Notes under the pieces: model-generated | Databases searched by the model: none | The model's input: only the letters and a program-made list of their open reading frames with translations | What the model was told of the DNA's origin: nothing | Made by a program: the position numbers and the translations under genes | Assembly (NCBI GenBank): GCA_035549555.1 | Contig: DASZQR010000010.1 | Coordinates: 1-64,000 of the forward strand | Reading direction: 5' to 3' | Length of the DNA: 64,000 nt | From: Patescibacteria group bacterium | GTDB lineage: Bacteria; Patescibacteriota; Microgenomatia; UBA8517 | Part shown: in pieces, positions 46,809-55,203 of the stretch | Numbering within the stretch: the stretch's first letter is position 1 | How the letters are laid out: every line of letters starts with the position of its first letter

Positions 46809-48512
46809 ATGAACATTAAACAAGAAATCCAAAAATCACTAGAAAAAGCTTCTGGGATCAAGAACCCTCATGTAGAATTTTCATCAAAAACTGAATTTGG
46901 AGATTACACAACTAATATCGCTATTCAAAATAAATTAAACGCAAAAGAATTGATTTCTAAATTAAACGACGATAACGATTTAAAAAAAATTGTCTCAAAA
47001 ATAGAAATTGCAGGCCCAGGATTTATAAATTTTCACTTGAACACTAAAGTACTTACTAACAATTTATCTCAAATTATTGAGCAAAAAGGTAAGTATGGAA
47101 ATAGTGAAAAAAACAAAGGTAAAACTTGGCTTATTGAGCATACATCTCCAAATCCGAACAAAGCTATGCATTTAGGACATCTTAGAAACAATATTCTCGG
47201 TATGGCTATCGCTAATATTTGGCAGACAACTGGAGTAAGAGTAATTAGAGACGATATTGATAATAATAGAGGAATTGCAATTGCTAAGCTTATGTGGGGT
47301 TATCTTAAATTTGCAAATAAAAATAAAAAAGAAATTACTGATATAAACTATTGGTACGAGCATCAAGACGAATGGAGTGAGCCAAGTGATTCAAATATTC
47401 GCCCCGACAGGTTTGTTGATGAACTATACGCAAGAGCTTCAATTGATTTTGAGAATGAAGAAAATGAAAAGAAAATAAGACAAATCGTTATTAATTGGGA
47501 GAAAGACGACAAAATCACATGGGAACTTTGGAAAAAAGTTTTGGAATATTCATATCGAGGTCAACAATTAACTCTCAAAAGATTAGGAAATATTCATGAC
47601 AAGGTTTGGCACGAGCATGAACATTATAAAAAAGGTAAAGAAATAGTCGAAGATGGTTTAAAAAAGGGAATTTTCAAAAATGGAAAAGGTGGAGCAATAG
47701 TTACAGACCTTAAAAAATATAACTTACCAGACACAGTCGTAATTAAATCAGATGGAACTGCTTTGTATATTACTCAAGATCTTGCCCTAACCAAACTTAA
47801 AATAGAAACCTTTCATCCAAATCATTTATTTTGGGTAATTGGTCCTGAGCAATCTCTTGCCTTAAAACAATTATTTGCAGTTTGTGAACAATTGGGAATT
47901 GGTAAACTTGATATGTTTACACATATTGCGTTTGGATTCATGAGTATTAAAGGCCAAGGAAAAATGAGCTCGAGAAAAGGAAATGTTGTTTATATTGACG
48001 ATCTTATTGATGAAGCTAAAGAAAAAATAATAAAAATGCATTCTATAAATAATAATTTAGCAGAAGAAATTGCTCTCGGTGCAATAAAATACAGTATTTT
48101 AAAAGTTGGCAGAATGCAAGATATTGCATTCGATTTTAACGAATCTCTCAGCTTTGAAGGCAACTCTGGCCCATATATTCAATACACATATGCAAGAGCT
48201 CAAAGTATTTTAAATAAATCAAACAAGAAACCTAAACTTAGTGATGTAATTATGAATGAAGAAGAAAACCTAATTGAAAGATTATTATCAAGATTCCCAG
48301 AAATAATTGAATTAGCAGCCACTTCTTATTCCCCAAATATTTTATGTGAGTATTTATATAATGTTGCATCTTTATTTAATACATATTATAACAAAGTACA
48401 AATAATTGGATCAGAAAACGAAGAATTTAAGCTTGCATTAACTTTCTCAGTGGGACAAATTTTAAAAAATGGATTAAATTTGCTTGGAATTGAAGCACCA
48501 GGTAAAATGTAA
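46809..48512 (+). CDS. argS: Arginyl-tRNA synthetase
   Basis: Charges tRNA-Arg. Seen: an N-terminal Arg-tRNA-synthetase-specific domain ('DYTTNIAI', 'IEIAGPGFINF'), the class I signature 'HTSPNPNKAMHLGHLRNNI', 'DIDNNRGIAIAKLMWGY', 'VKSDGTALYITQDLAL'-like block (here VIKSDGTALY), KMSKS variant 'GKMSSRKGNVVYIDD', and a C-terminal DALR anticodon-binding domain ('GPYIQYTYARAQSIL', 'LCEYLYNVASLFNTYY'). Length 567 is normal. The start is fixed by a -10 box ending 6 nt upstream. Confidence 0.97.
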   Translation: MNIKQEIQKSLEKASGIKNPHVEFSSKTEFGDYTTNIAIQNKLNAKELISKLNDDNDLKKIVSKIEIAGPGFINFHLNTKVLTNNLSQIIEQKGKYGNSEKNKGKTWLIEHTSPNPNKAMHLGHLRNNILGMAIANIWQTTGVRVIRDDIDNNRGIAIAKLMWGYLKFANKNKKEITDINYWYEHQDEWSEPSDSNIRPDRFVDELYARASIDFENEENEKKIRQIVINWEKDDKITWELWKKVLEYSYRGQQLTLKRLGNIHDKVWHEHEHYKKGKEIVEDGLKKGIFKNGKGGAIVTDLKKYNLPDTVVIKSDGTALYITQDLALTKLKIETFHPNHLFWVIGPEQSLALKQLFAVCEQLGIGKLDMFTHIAFGFMSIKGQGKMSSRKGNVVYIDDLIDEAKEKIIKMHSINNNLAEEIALGAIKYSILKVGRMQDIAFDFNESLSFEGNSGPYIQYTYARAQSILNKSNKKPKLSDVIMNEEENLIERLLSRFPEIIELAATSYSPNILCEYLYNVASLFNTYYNKVQIIGSENEEFKLALTFSVGQILKNGLNLLGIEAPGKM

Positions 48513-48515
48513 ATC

Positions 48516-49790
48516 ATGAATTTTAATAAAACAACTTTACCATCAGGCCTTCGTGTTCTAACTATTCCTATGTCTGGAGCAGAATCAGTTACTGTTACTG
48601 TCTGGGCAAATGTCGGTAGCAGGTATGAAGAAGAGCAAGTTGCAGGAATTTCTCATTTTACAGAACACATTGTATTTAAAGGTAGCAAAAAGTATCCGAC
48701 TACAAAAGATTTATCTTCGTTTGTAGATTCTTTTGGCGGGGAATTTAACGCAGGAACTACAAAAGAATGGACTAATTTCTACATTAAATCTTCTAAAAAT
48801 CATCTGGAAAAAGCATTTGACGTTTTATCTGATATGATTTTAAATCCTTTGATAGACAAAGATGAACTTGAAAAAGAAAAAGGAGTAATTTTAGAAGAGA
48901 AAGCAATGTACGAAGACACTCCCACTTCAGATATTGGTGATGTATTTGAAGAACTTATTTTTCAAGGAAACCCTCTTGGGAGAAACATAGTAGGTACTGA
49001 AAAAGCGATTAAAAATATTACAAGAAATGATTTTATTGAGTTTAGAAAGAAATATTACTTTCCTGAAAACCTACTTATTACAGTTGCAGGCGGAGTAACA
49101 GAAAAAGAAGCGATAGATTTAGTAAATAAATATTTTATTAATCTTCCAGAAAACGAACCAAAAGAAAATTTTCCAAAATTTGTTGCGAAACAAAATGAGC
49201 CCTGGGTTAAATTAAAATATAAAAAAATCGAGCAGGCTCATTTAATTTTGGGCTTCCGAGGTTTCAAATTAGGAGATCAAACCCGTTTTGCTGAAAATAT
49301 TTTGGCAACTATTTTAGGTAAAGGAATGTCTTCCAGATTATTTATTGAAGTAAGAGAAAAAAGAGGACTAGCTTATTCTGTTCATACAAGCGCAGATCAT
49401 TTAATTGATACTGGTTATTTCTCAACTTATGTCGGTGTGGATCCAAAAAATGCAGAGGAAGCCATTAAAATCATTTTAGAAGAGCACTATGCAATAAAAG
49501 ATAAAGTTAAGTTAATTGAAGTTTCAGAGTTTCAAAAAGCGAAAGAATACCTCAAAGGCCATATTGCTTTAAGTCTTGAAGATACAAGTGCAGTTAATCA
49601 ATTCTTTGGCGAAAAAGAATTATTAATCGAATCTCCTCAGACTCCAGAAGAAATCTTTGAAAGTCTAGATAAAGTAACCATAGATCAGGTTTATGATGTT
49701 GCAAAGCAAATTTTCTTAAAACAGAACTTGAATTTAAGCATAATTGGGCCATATAATGGTCAAGATAAGTTCAAAAAAATACTTGTATGA
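48516..49790 (+). CDS. M16-family zinc peptidase
   Basis: A pitrilysin/processing-peptidase-type protease. Seen: the inverted zinc motif 'HFTEHIVFKGSKKYPT' (HxxEH, residues about 46-50) with the downstream Glu in the following helix ('TKEWTNFYIK...EKEKGVILEEKAMYED'), and the C-terminal inactive half with 'GKGMSSRLFIEVREKRGLAY' typical of bacterial YmxG/PqqL-like proteins. Length 424 is normal. Starts 3 nt after argS and overlaps ndk by 4 nt (ATGA), so it is in that operon. Substrate unknown; small peptides or exported proteins are likely. Confidence 0.93.
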   Translation: MNFNKTTLPSGLRVLTIPMSGAESVTVTVWANVGSRYEEEQVAGISHFTEHIVFKGSKKYPTTKDLSSFVDSFGGEFNAGTTKEWTNFYIKSSKNHLEKAFDVLSDMILNPLIDKDELEKEKGVILEEKAMYEDTPTSDIGDVFEELIFQGNPLGRNIVGTEKAIKNITRNDFIEFRKKYYFPENLLITVAGGVTEKEAIDLVNKYFINLPENEPKENFPKFVAKQNEPWVKLKYKKIEQAHLILGFRGFKLGDQTRFAENILATILGKGMSSRLFIEVREKRGLAYSVHTSADHLIDTGYFSTYVGVDPKNAEEAIKIILEEHYAIKDKVKLIEVSEFQKAKEYLKGHIALSLEDTSAVNQFFGEKELLIESPQTPEEIFESLDKVTIDQVYDVAKQIFLKQNLNLSIIGPYNGQDKFKKILV

Positions 49791-50296
49791 TAGAGCAAAC
49801 GTTAATTATTTTTAAGCCTCATGCAGTTCAACGTGGAGTTGTTGGAGAAATTTTAAGTAGATTCGAAAAAGTAGGACTGAAAATTGTAGCAGCTAAAATG
49901 GTTTTCCCTTCAGAAGAACATTATCATACTCATTATGAAGAAATAGGAAAAATGATCACAAGGCGTGGCGAACAAACTTTTAAAGTTGCTTTGGAAATGA
50001 TGCAACAAGGTCCAGTGATTGCCATGGTACTTGAAGGAGTAGAAGCAGTTTCACAAGTTCGTAAAATGGTAGGAGCAACAGAACCAAAGTCGGCAAACCC
50101 AGGAACTATAAGAGGCGATTATGCTCATATGAGTTTCGCTTATGCAGATAAAAAGAATTCTGACGTATACAATTTAATTCATGCCTCGGGCGATCCAGAA
50201 GAAGCTAAAAAAGAAATTGCTCATTGGTTTTCAAAGTCAGAAATTTTTGATTATCCAACAGTCCACGAAGTCTTCACTCAAGCAAAGAAGAAATAA
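49787..50296 (+). CDS. ndk: Nucleoside diphosphate kinase
   Basis: Balances nucleoside triphosphate pools by phosphotransfer through a His. Seen: 'EQTLIIFKPHAVQRGVVGEI', 'GPVIAMVLEGVEAVSQVRKM', 'GATEPKSANPGTIRGDY' and the catalytic His in 'NLIHASGDPEEAKKEIAHWF'. Length 169 exceeds the standard 140-150 because of an insertion of about 15-20 residues before the catalytic His. Translationally coupled to the M16 peptidase gene. Confidence 0.96.
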   Translation: MIEQTLIIFKPHAVQRGVVGEILSRFEKVGLKIVAAKMVFPSEEHYHTHYEEIGKMITRRGEQTFKVALEMMQQGPVIAMVLEGVEAVSQVRKMVGATEPKSANPGTIRGDYAHMSFAYADKKNSDVYNLIHASGDPEEAKKEIAHWFSKSEIFDYPTVHEVFTQAKKK

Positions 50297-50309
50297 TTTC
50301 ATCATCAGT

Positions 50310-50379
50310 CGGGGTGCCCAGATTTGAACTGGGAACCTCTCGCACCCGAAGCGAGCGCTCTACCATTGAGCCACACCCC
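50310..50379 (-). tRNA. tRNA-Pro (anticodon CGG)
   Basis: On the minus strand: acceptor GGGGTGT/GCACCCC (last pair U-G), D-arm, anticodon stem CTCGC/GCGAG with loop TTCGGGT (anticodon CGG followed by G37, as usual for proline tRNAs), T-arm CCCAG/CTGGG. CCA is not encoded. The discriminator is G instead of the A usual in bacterial tRNA-Pro. It lies 1 nt after the stop codon of the endonuclease-like gene on the same strand. Confidence 0.9.
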
Positions 50380-50380
50380 G

Positions 50381-50773
50381 TTAAATTTCAAACTCCTCTG
50401 CAAAATGCATAGATTTAGTTTTTTTACCTTTCGGCTTATCAACTCTAATCCAAAACTCTCTTGTTGTCTTAATTATATGTAATGGTATCAAATAAAACTT
50501 ATTAGATAATGGATTATACAAACCCATGGCATCAACTTCACGATTGAAATATTGAAAATTAGGCTTTTTAGGTCTATATAACTCTACTCTCAAGACTCCC
50601 TTTACTGGAACTCTGTATTTTACTTGTATTCTGATAAACTTTCCATTTTTTTCAATTACTAAATCGTAACTTGAATTATGGTTAATAGGATTAAGAACAG
50701 TAAAACCCTTTTCAATTAGGTGATAAGTAAAAGCTAATTCACCAAGAATACCTTTATAATGTGTTGAGTACAT
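50381..50773 (-). CDS. PD-(D/E)XK homing-endonuclease-like protein
   Basis: 130 residues with the layout of the group I intron-associated PD-(D/E)XK nucleases (I-SspI type): 'KGILGELAFTYHLIEKGFTV' (catalytic Glu), 'SSYDLVIEKNGKFIRIQVKY' (catalytic Asp and QxK), and a basic C-terminal part. I-SspI is known from a tRNA intron. Here the gene is free-standing and ends 1 nt before tRNA-Pro, with which it is probably co-transcribed. The tRNA itself has no intron. ATG 50773 is preferred to the in-frame TTG at 50797 because the -10 box (50801-50806) leaves too little room for the latter. It may act on a tRNA gene or be domesticated. Confidence 0.78.
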   Translation of the reverse strand: MYSTHYKGILGELAFTYHLIEKGFTVLNPINHNSSYDLVIEKNGKFIRIQVKYRVPVKGVLRVELYRPKKPNFQYFNREVDAMGLYNPLSNKFYLIPLHIIKTTREFWIRVDKPKGKKTKSMHFAEEFEI

Positions 50774-50800
50774 ATCTCTACGTTTATTACCGGGCAATCA

Positions 50801-50806
50801 ATTATA
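50801..50806 (-). promoter_or_regulatory. -10 box for endonuclease-tRNA-Pro unit
   Basis: TATAAT on the minus strand; start near 50794, about 20 nt before the ATG at 50773. Confidence 0.45.
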
Positions 50807-50898
50807 TTAATATAATTTAAGCTAAATCAAGATACTAAATCTGCTTTAAAACAAAAAACTTTCCATATTAAGACTCATAGTATTAGTTGCACACATAA

Positions 50899-50907
50899 TT
50901 ATCCACA
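50899..50907 (+). other. Perfect DnaA-box sequence
   Basis: TTATCCACA, with partial matches nearby (AAATCCACA about 50922-50930, TTGCACACA about 50887-50895, and GTGTACACA-like on the other strand about 50913-50922) in an AT-rich 160-bp gap. It could be a DnaA-binding regulatory site of rsmI; an origin is possible but no dnaA or dnaN lies near. Confidence 0.4.
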
Positions 50908-50950
50908 AAATCTGTGTACACAAATCCACATCTCATAGTAATATATATAG

Positions 50951-50956
50951 TATAAT
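50951..50956 (+). promoter_or_regulatory. rsmI -10 box (leaderless)
   Basis: TATAAT, then exactly 6 nt, then the ATG at 50963. No clear -35 box. Confidence 0.7.
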
Positions 50957-50962
50957 ATTCTC

Positions 50963-51643
50963 ATGTTAGGAAATTTGTATCTGGTTGCAACGCCAATAGG
51001 AAATCTTGAAGACATTACTTTCCGTGCAATTAAAACGCTCAAAGAAGTTGACTTAATTCTTTGTGAAGATACCCGTGTTACTCAAAAGCTTTTAGATCAT
51101 TTTGATATACAAAATAATACTTTGAGTTATCACCAGCAAAGTAATCCTGCAAAAATGCATGAAATTTTTAAACTTCTTCAGGAAGGTAAAAATTTAGCTC
51201 TTGTTACAGATGCAGGTACGCCGGGTATTTCAGATCCTGGAAATGAACTAATTAATTTTCTAAATCAATTCAATATTAAGACTATATCTATTCCAGGAGC
51301 TTCAAGTTTAACCTCAGCTTTATCAATTTCAGGTTTTAATATAAGCACTTTTATGTTTATTGGCTTCTGGCCCAAGAAAAAAGCTCATAAAACTATAGAA
51401 AAAATAAAATCGCTAGATTGCCCGGTTGTTTTCTTTGAATCTCCATTTCGCATTTCAAAAACATTAAATTTACTTATAACTGAATTTGGAGAAGACAAAA
51501 GAATATTTATAGGTCAGGAATTAACTAAAATGCACGAGAGGACTTTAAGAACAAGTTTACTAAACGCCAAGCTTGAGCTCGAAAAAGAACAAAAAGAATT
51601 GGGTAGGGTGAAAGGTGAATTGGTTTGCATTCTTGAAGGCTAA
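50963..51643 (+). CDS. rsmI: 16S rRNA (cytidine1402-2'-O)-methyltransferase
   Basis: Methylates the ribose of C1402 in 16S rRNA using S-adenosylmethionine. Seen: 'LYLVATPIGNLEDITFRAI', 'ILCEDTRVTQKLLDHF', 'LVTDAGTPGISDPGNELI', 'PGASSLTSALSISG', 'FESPFRISKTL' and 'GQELTKMHERTL', a full tetrapyrrole-methylase-fold signature set. Length 226 is slightly short of the usual 270-290 because the C-terminal helix bundle is missing, common in small genomes. Single gene with a leaderless-type promoter. Confidence 0.95.
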   Translation: MLGNLYLVATPIGNLEDITFRAIKTLKEVDLILCEDTRVTQKLLDHFDIQNNTLSYHQQSNPAKMHEIFKLLQEGKNLALVTDAGTPGISDPGNELINFLNQFNIKTISIPGASSLTSALSISGFNISTFMFIGFWPKKKAHKTIEKIKSLDCPVVFFESPFRISKTLNLLITEFGEDKRIFIGQELTKMHERTLRTSLLNAKLELEKEQKELGRVKGELVCILEG

Positions 51644-51644
51644 T

Positions 51645-51805
51645 ATGCGATTTATCGAAGAATTATTTTCAAAATTTGATAAGCTTGTTGAAGAGTCTGA
51701 TCAATTGTAAAATTCTATCGTGATTTAGAAATTCCAGGGAATATTTATATTAAAAACTGGGATCACTATCTTCTCTTAAATCAACCAATTTTTCCATCAA
51801 AATAG
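51645..51805 (+). pseudogene. Possible frameshifted small gene remnant
   Basis: An ATG directly after the rsmI stop opens 21 codons (MRFIEELFSKFDKLVEESDQ...) to a TAA at 51708. Deleting one base near 51703 would join it to a second open frame (reading 'IVKFYRDLEIPGNIYIKNWD' and on to TAG at 51803), giving about 53 residues. The second part overlaps the 3' end of tgt on the other strand. No family recognised; it may also be chance. Confidence 0.25.
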
Positions 51806-52853
51806 AATAAAACCTCAAATTATGAATTGTCGCTAGTCTCCCTGCAGTCATTTCGTTATTTCGAAATAAATGAGCAAGGTAAGCTCGAGAGTAATTAGTA
51901 CATAGCAAACAATCGCAGGCAGTGCTAACGGCTCTTGTGTCATGATAATATTTCTCTTTATCAGGCACAAAATATGAATAAAAGTCTGGCAGAATCACAT
52001 CGATATTGCTAAGCTTTTCACTGTTATAAACATAAAGTCTTTTATGTCTGGCATCTCGAGTAGGGAGTACACAGTCAAAAATATTAAATCCCATTTTATA
52101 TAAATTAACTATTTCGTGTGGTTTGCCAACTCCAAGTCCATACAAAAAATAATTGTCAGGTGCATTTTCTGCAATAGTTTTTGGAGTTTCATAATCAAAT
52201 TCTCCAGTCTCTGTAATCGGCCAGCCTCCATATCCAAGCCCATCAAATCCAATTTTTACAAGTTCTTGGGTGCAATATTTACGAAGATCTTGGTAAAATC
52301 CACCCTGAACAACTCCAAGCAAATATGGCTTCTGTTTCATGTTTTTTGTTAACTTATCAAAATGAGCTCTACATCTTTTTGCCCAGTATAAAGTTCTTTC
52401 AACAGTCTCTTCTGCTTCTTTGTGCGTTGCAGTAGGTAGCGTGAAGTCATCCAGGACCACGACCATATCTGTTTTTAAAGCTAATTGAAATTCAATTGAA
52501 TCCTCAGGGGTAAGTGTTACTTTAGGTTCTCCTGCAGGCTTAAAAGTCACGCCACTGTCTGTAATTTTCCCTCCCAGTGTTTTTGCAAGGCTCATCACTT
52601 GAAATCCTCCTGAGTCAGAAATCACTGCGCCGTGGAAATTCATAAAGCCTCTTATTCCTTTGTGTTCTTTAATTACCGATTTTCCAAGATCTTTATACAA
52701 ATGATATGTATTCACTAATATACCTTTTGTTTTAGTTTGTTCGATATCAACGCTGTCTAAAGTTTTAAGAACTGCGCGCGTTGCATCAGGAAAAAATACA
52801 GGTAGGGGAATCCTTTCCCCAGTTAAAGTTTTAAAATATTTTGGTTTAGACAT
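51750..52853 (-). CDS. tgt: tRNA-guanine transglycosylase
   Basis: Exchanges guanine 34 of certain tRNAs for a queuine precursor. Seen: catalytic Asp region 'ISDSGGFQVMSLAKTLGGKI', 'LGVVQGGFYQDLRK', 'GYGGWPITETGEF', 'YFLYGLGVGKPHEIV', nucleophile region 'FDCVLPTRDARHKRLY' and the zinc site 'CDCLLCTNYSRAYLAHLF' (CxCxxC...H). Length 367 is normal. The start ATG lies 5 nt after the 3' end of tRNA-Arg on the same strand, so processing of the tRNA would leave a nearly leaderless tgt message. Confidence 0.95.
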   Translation of the reverse strand: MSKPKYFKTLTGERIPLPVFFPDATRAVLKTLDSVDIEQTKTKGILVNTYHLYKDLGKSVIKEHKGIRGFMNFHGAVISDSGGFQVMSLAKTLGGKITDSGVTFKPAGEPKVTLTPEDSIEFQLALKTDMVVVLDDFTLPTATHKEAEETVERTLYWAKRCRAHFDKLTKNMKQKPYLLGVVQGGFYQDLRKYCTQELVKIGFDGLGYGGWPITETGEFDYETPKTIAENAPDNYFLYGLGVGKPHEIVNLYKMGFNIFDCVLPTRDARHKRLYVYNSEKLSNIDVILPDFYSYFVPDKEKYYHDTRAVSTACDCLLCTNYSRAYLAHLFRNNEMTAGRLATIHNLRFYSILMEKLVDLREDSDPSF

Positions 52854-52858
52854 ATGAG

Positions 52859-52930
52859 TGTCCTCGCCGAGAATCGAACTTGGATCAAAGGTTTAGGAAA
52901 CCTCTATTCTATCCATTGAACTACGAGGAC
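52859..52930 (-). tRNA. tRNA-Arg (anticodon CCT)
   Basis: On the minus strand: perfect 7-bp acceptor GTCCTCG/CGAGGAC, D-arm GTTC/GAAT, anticodon stem GAGGT/ACCTT with loop TTCCTAA (anticodon CCT, codon AGG), T-arm CCAAG/CTCGG with one A-C mismatch in the stem. Discriminator A, CCA not encoded. The mismatch could be repaired by editing or tolerated. Confidence 0.9.
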
Positions 52931-52950
52931 TTGGAAGTATTATACAATTT

Positions 52951-54093
52951 TCACCTCAAGTTAAGCGAATAAAGATTAGGAGTTCCGTTTGTTGCTCCCA
53001 AATTAGTTAATATAAAAACTCTGTTAGTGTTTGGAGTCGGGAATGCATTTGGATACACATAACTTCCTCCATAAACGGTTTGTTTATTTGTATTGTCATA
53101 ATCTTCAATCACGAGTTTATCTTTCTCTGGGATTATTAAATTGCGGCTGGACGCAAACCAATATATAGGCCCTGTCACATCAGTTATTTCAAAATTACGA
53201 TCTTCTTTCAAATCATAGACATAAATATGATTTTTAACTAAACTTCTGGTTTGTTTTTGGGTTGAGCTTCCTGGAAGCGGAGGAACTAATCCGTCAGGAA
53301 TTATTGCGCTACTTGTTGCCGTATATAAAACTTTTGTCTGGTCGGGCGAGAATAAAACATTACTTGTATCATTTGTAAAAATTCCTTGAAGTCCATCTGG
53401 AAGTTTTGAAATTAAAGATTGCAATTGTTTATCCTGTGTTGTCTGCCATTCAGCTTTTGTCTTCGCTAGTGTGGCAGTTAGATCAACTAATTGGCTAACA
53501 GTAGTTGTACTTGATATGTTTAGTAAGTAATTTGATGTCTTTGTCTTCACTAAGATCTGTCTTGAATCAGGAGACCAGGACCATGTTGTATTTGCATCAG
53601 GTACTAAATCTGTGATTTCTGTTGGTGCACTATTAAATCCAAGCGGCAAATTAATTGTTTCTACAACCCAAATTCCAGTTGCGTCTCCATAAACAATCTT
53701 CGAATAGTCAGGAGAAATTACAGGATTAATTGCTCCTGCAAACGTAATTGGATTAAGAGAAACCGCCTGAGGGAATAAAGAAGCATCAACTTCAGTCACA
53801 ATTCCGTTTTGGATCTGAATTTGTTTATTCCAGTCAAGATAACCTTCCTTTTTAATATCGACGCTATAACTTCCAGGAGAAAGTGTAATCGTGGCATTGG
53901 TTGCAGAATTTAGTTTTCCGTCAATTAAAATCTGAGCTCCGTTTGGATCAGAATTAGCAACCAATAAACCGTTTGCAACTAATTTATTATCTTTATTTAA
54001 TCTATAACCGTTTGCGTAAAGAATAAGTGCATATCCGGCAAATCCAACAACAAAAATCGTCAAAAGAAGTATGAGTATACGAATCTTAGTCAT
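52951..54093 (-). CDS. PEGA-domain surface protein with beta-propeller-like region
   Basis: 380 residues: an N-terminal membrane helix (MTKIRILILLLTIFVVGF, about 5-26), a PEGA domain ('GLLVANSDPNGAQILIDGKL', 'LSPGSYSVDIKKEGYLDWNK') and a C-terminal region with WD40/TolB-like strands ('NPVISPDYSKIVYGD', 'TWSWSPDSRQILVKT', 'NVLFSPDQTKVLYTA'). It is probably anchored outside the cell and may read or brace the envelope. The frame is open much further upstream, but that part overlaps mreB in antisense. The ATG at 54093 is chosen because a -10 box ends 6 nt before it. Divergent from mreB with only 22 bp between the two start codons. Confidence 0.85.
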   Translation of the reverse strand: MTKIRILILLLTIFVVGFAGYALILYANGYRLNKDNKLVANGLLVANSDPNGAQILIDGKLNSATNATITLSPGSYSVDIKKEGYLDWNKQIQIQNGIVTEVDASLFPQAVSLNPITFAGAINPVISPDYSKIVYGDATGIWVVETINLPLGFNSAPTEITDLVPDANTTWSWSPDSRQILVKTKTSNYLLNISSTTTVSQLVDLTATLAKTKAEWQTTQDKQLQSLISKLPDGLQGIFTNDTSNVLFSPDQTKVLYTATSSAIIPDGLVPPLPGSSTQKQTRSLVKNHIYVYDLKEDRNFEITDVTGPIYWFASSRNLIIPEKDKLVIEDYDNTNKQTVYGGSYVYPNAFPTPNTNRVFILTNLGATNGTPNLYSLNLR

Positions 54094-54099
54094 AAGAGT

Positions 54100-54109
54100 A
54101 TTATATAAT
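54100..54109. promoter_or_regulatory. Symmetric bidirectional -10 box (mreB / PEGA gene)
   Basis: ATTATATAAT, a perfect 10-bp palindrome, contains TATAAT on both strands (plus 54104-54109, minus 54105-54100). On each side exactly 6 nt separate the box from an ATG (54116 plus; 54093 minus). One element can therefore start leaderless messages both ways, but not at the same moment. Confidence 0.8.
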
Positions 54110-54115
54110 GTTTCA

Positions 54116-55126
54116 ATGGCTTTACGAAAGAGAATAGCAATCGATTTAGGAACTGCAAATACTTTAGTTTGGACTCCTGAAGCGGGAATAATCACAAACG
54201 AACCAACGGTTGTTGCAGTAACTACTGATTCTAATAAAGTTGTTGCAGTTGGTATTGAAGCAAAAAAAATGCTCGGTCGCACTCCTGAAAACTTAACCGC
54301 AGTCCGCCCTATGGCAGCAGGTGTTATTGCAGATTATAGTTTAACCAAATCAATGCTGGAATTTTTTATAAATAAAACTGCTGGTCGTGTTTTACTTTTT
54401 AAGCCGGATGTTATGCTTTGCGTTCCAGCAGGCTGTACCCAAGTCGAGCGCCGCGCGGCGCTTGATGCTGCAATGGGCGCAGGAGCAGGGCATGCATATT
54501 TAATTGATGAACCGTTAGCTGCAGCTATCGGTGCAGGCATTCCCGTTTCAGCTCCGTCAGGCCACATGATACTTGATATGGGAGGAGGAGCTGCAGAGGC
54601 TGCTGTTATTGCATTAGGTGGAACTGTGATTCACAAATCAGTCCGAGTTGCTGGAAATAAAATTGATGAAGCAATTCAATCTTTTCTCAAGAAAAAATAT
54701 AATTTAATTGTTGGAGACCAAACAGCAGAAGATATAAAAATTAAAATAGGTTCTGCAACTCCTCTTGTGAAAGAAGAACGAATGGAAATCTCCGGCCGAG
54801 ATTTAGTTTTTGGTCTTCCTCGAAGTGTTGTAGTGACTTCAGTAGATATCACAGAAGCAATTCAGCCTGCACTAAACCAAATCATTGGAGCTGTAAAAGG
54901 AGTATTGGAAGACACTCCTCCTGAGCTTGCAGCTGATATTATTGATAAAGGTATTGTTATGAGCGGGGGAACTGCGCTTCTTCGCAACTTCGATAAGCTC
55001 CTTACCCAGGAAACTGGGGTTCCAGCGCATGTTGCAGAAGATGCATTATTCTGTGTTGTTAAGGGAACTGGGATTGTTTTGGAGAATATAGAGCTTTGGA
55101 GAAGGAATATAGTAACTAAAAGATAA
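54116..55126 (+). CDS. mreB: Rod-shape protein MreB
   Basis: An actin-like filament that directs lateral wall synthesis. Seen: 'IAIDLGTANTLVW' (phosphate 1), 'IITNEPTVVAV', 'LIDEPLAAAIGAGIPV', 'MILDMGGGAAEAAVIALGG' (phosphate 2) and 'GIVMSGGTALLRNFDKLL' (adenosine). Length 336 is normal. The start at 54116 is supported by the -10 box 6 nt upstream and by the family N-terminus; the frame is open to an ATG at 54071, which lies upstream of the -10 box. Confidence 0.97.
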   Translation: MALRKRIAIDLGTANTLVWTPEAGIITNEPTVVAVTTDSNKVVAVGIEAKKMLGRTPENLTAVRPMAAGVIADYSLTKSMLEFFINKTAGRVLLFKPDVMLCVPAGCTQVERRAALDAAMGAGAGHAYLIDEPLAAAIGAGIPVSAPSGHMILDMGGGAAEAAVIALGGTVIHKSVRVAGNKIDEAIQSFLKKKYNLIVGDQTAEDIKIKIGSATPLVKEERMEISGRDLVFGLPRSVVVTSVDITEAIQPALNQIIGAVKGVLEDTPPELAADIIDKGIVMSGGTALLRNFDKLLTQETGVPAHVAEDALFCVVKGTGIVLENIELWRRNIVTKR

Positions 55127-55203
55127 TATCAAGATTTTGTTTATAGTTTGTGCATAAATAGTAAAAAGCGAACGTAAATTACGAGCAATATTTATACACA
55201 AAA

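Noticed and set aside
53000-54282. Long N-terminal extension of the PEGA protein (open to 54282)
   Set aside because: The extra 63 codons are antisense to mreB and lie upstream of the -10 box; the membrane helix starts at the ATG at 54093.
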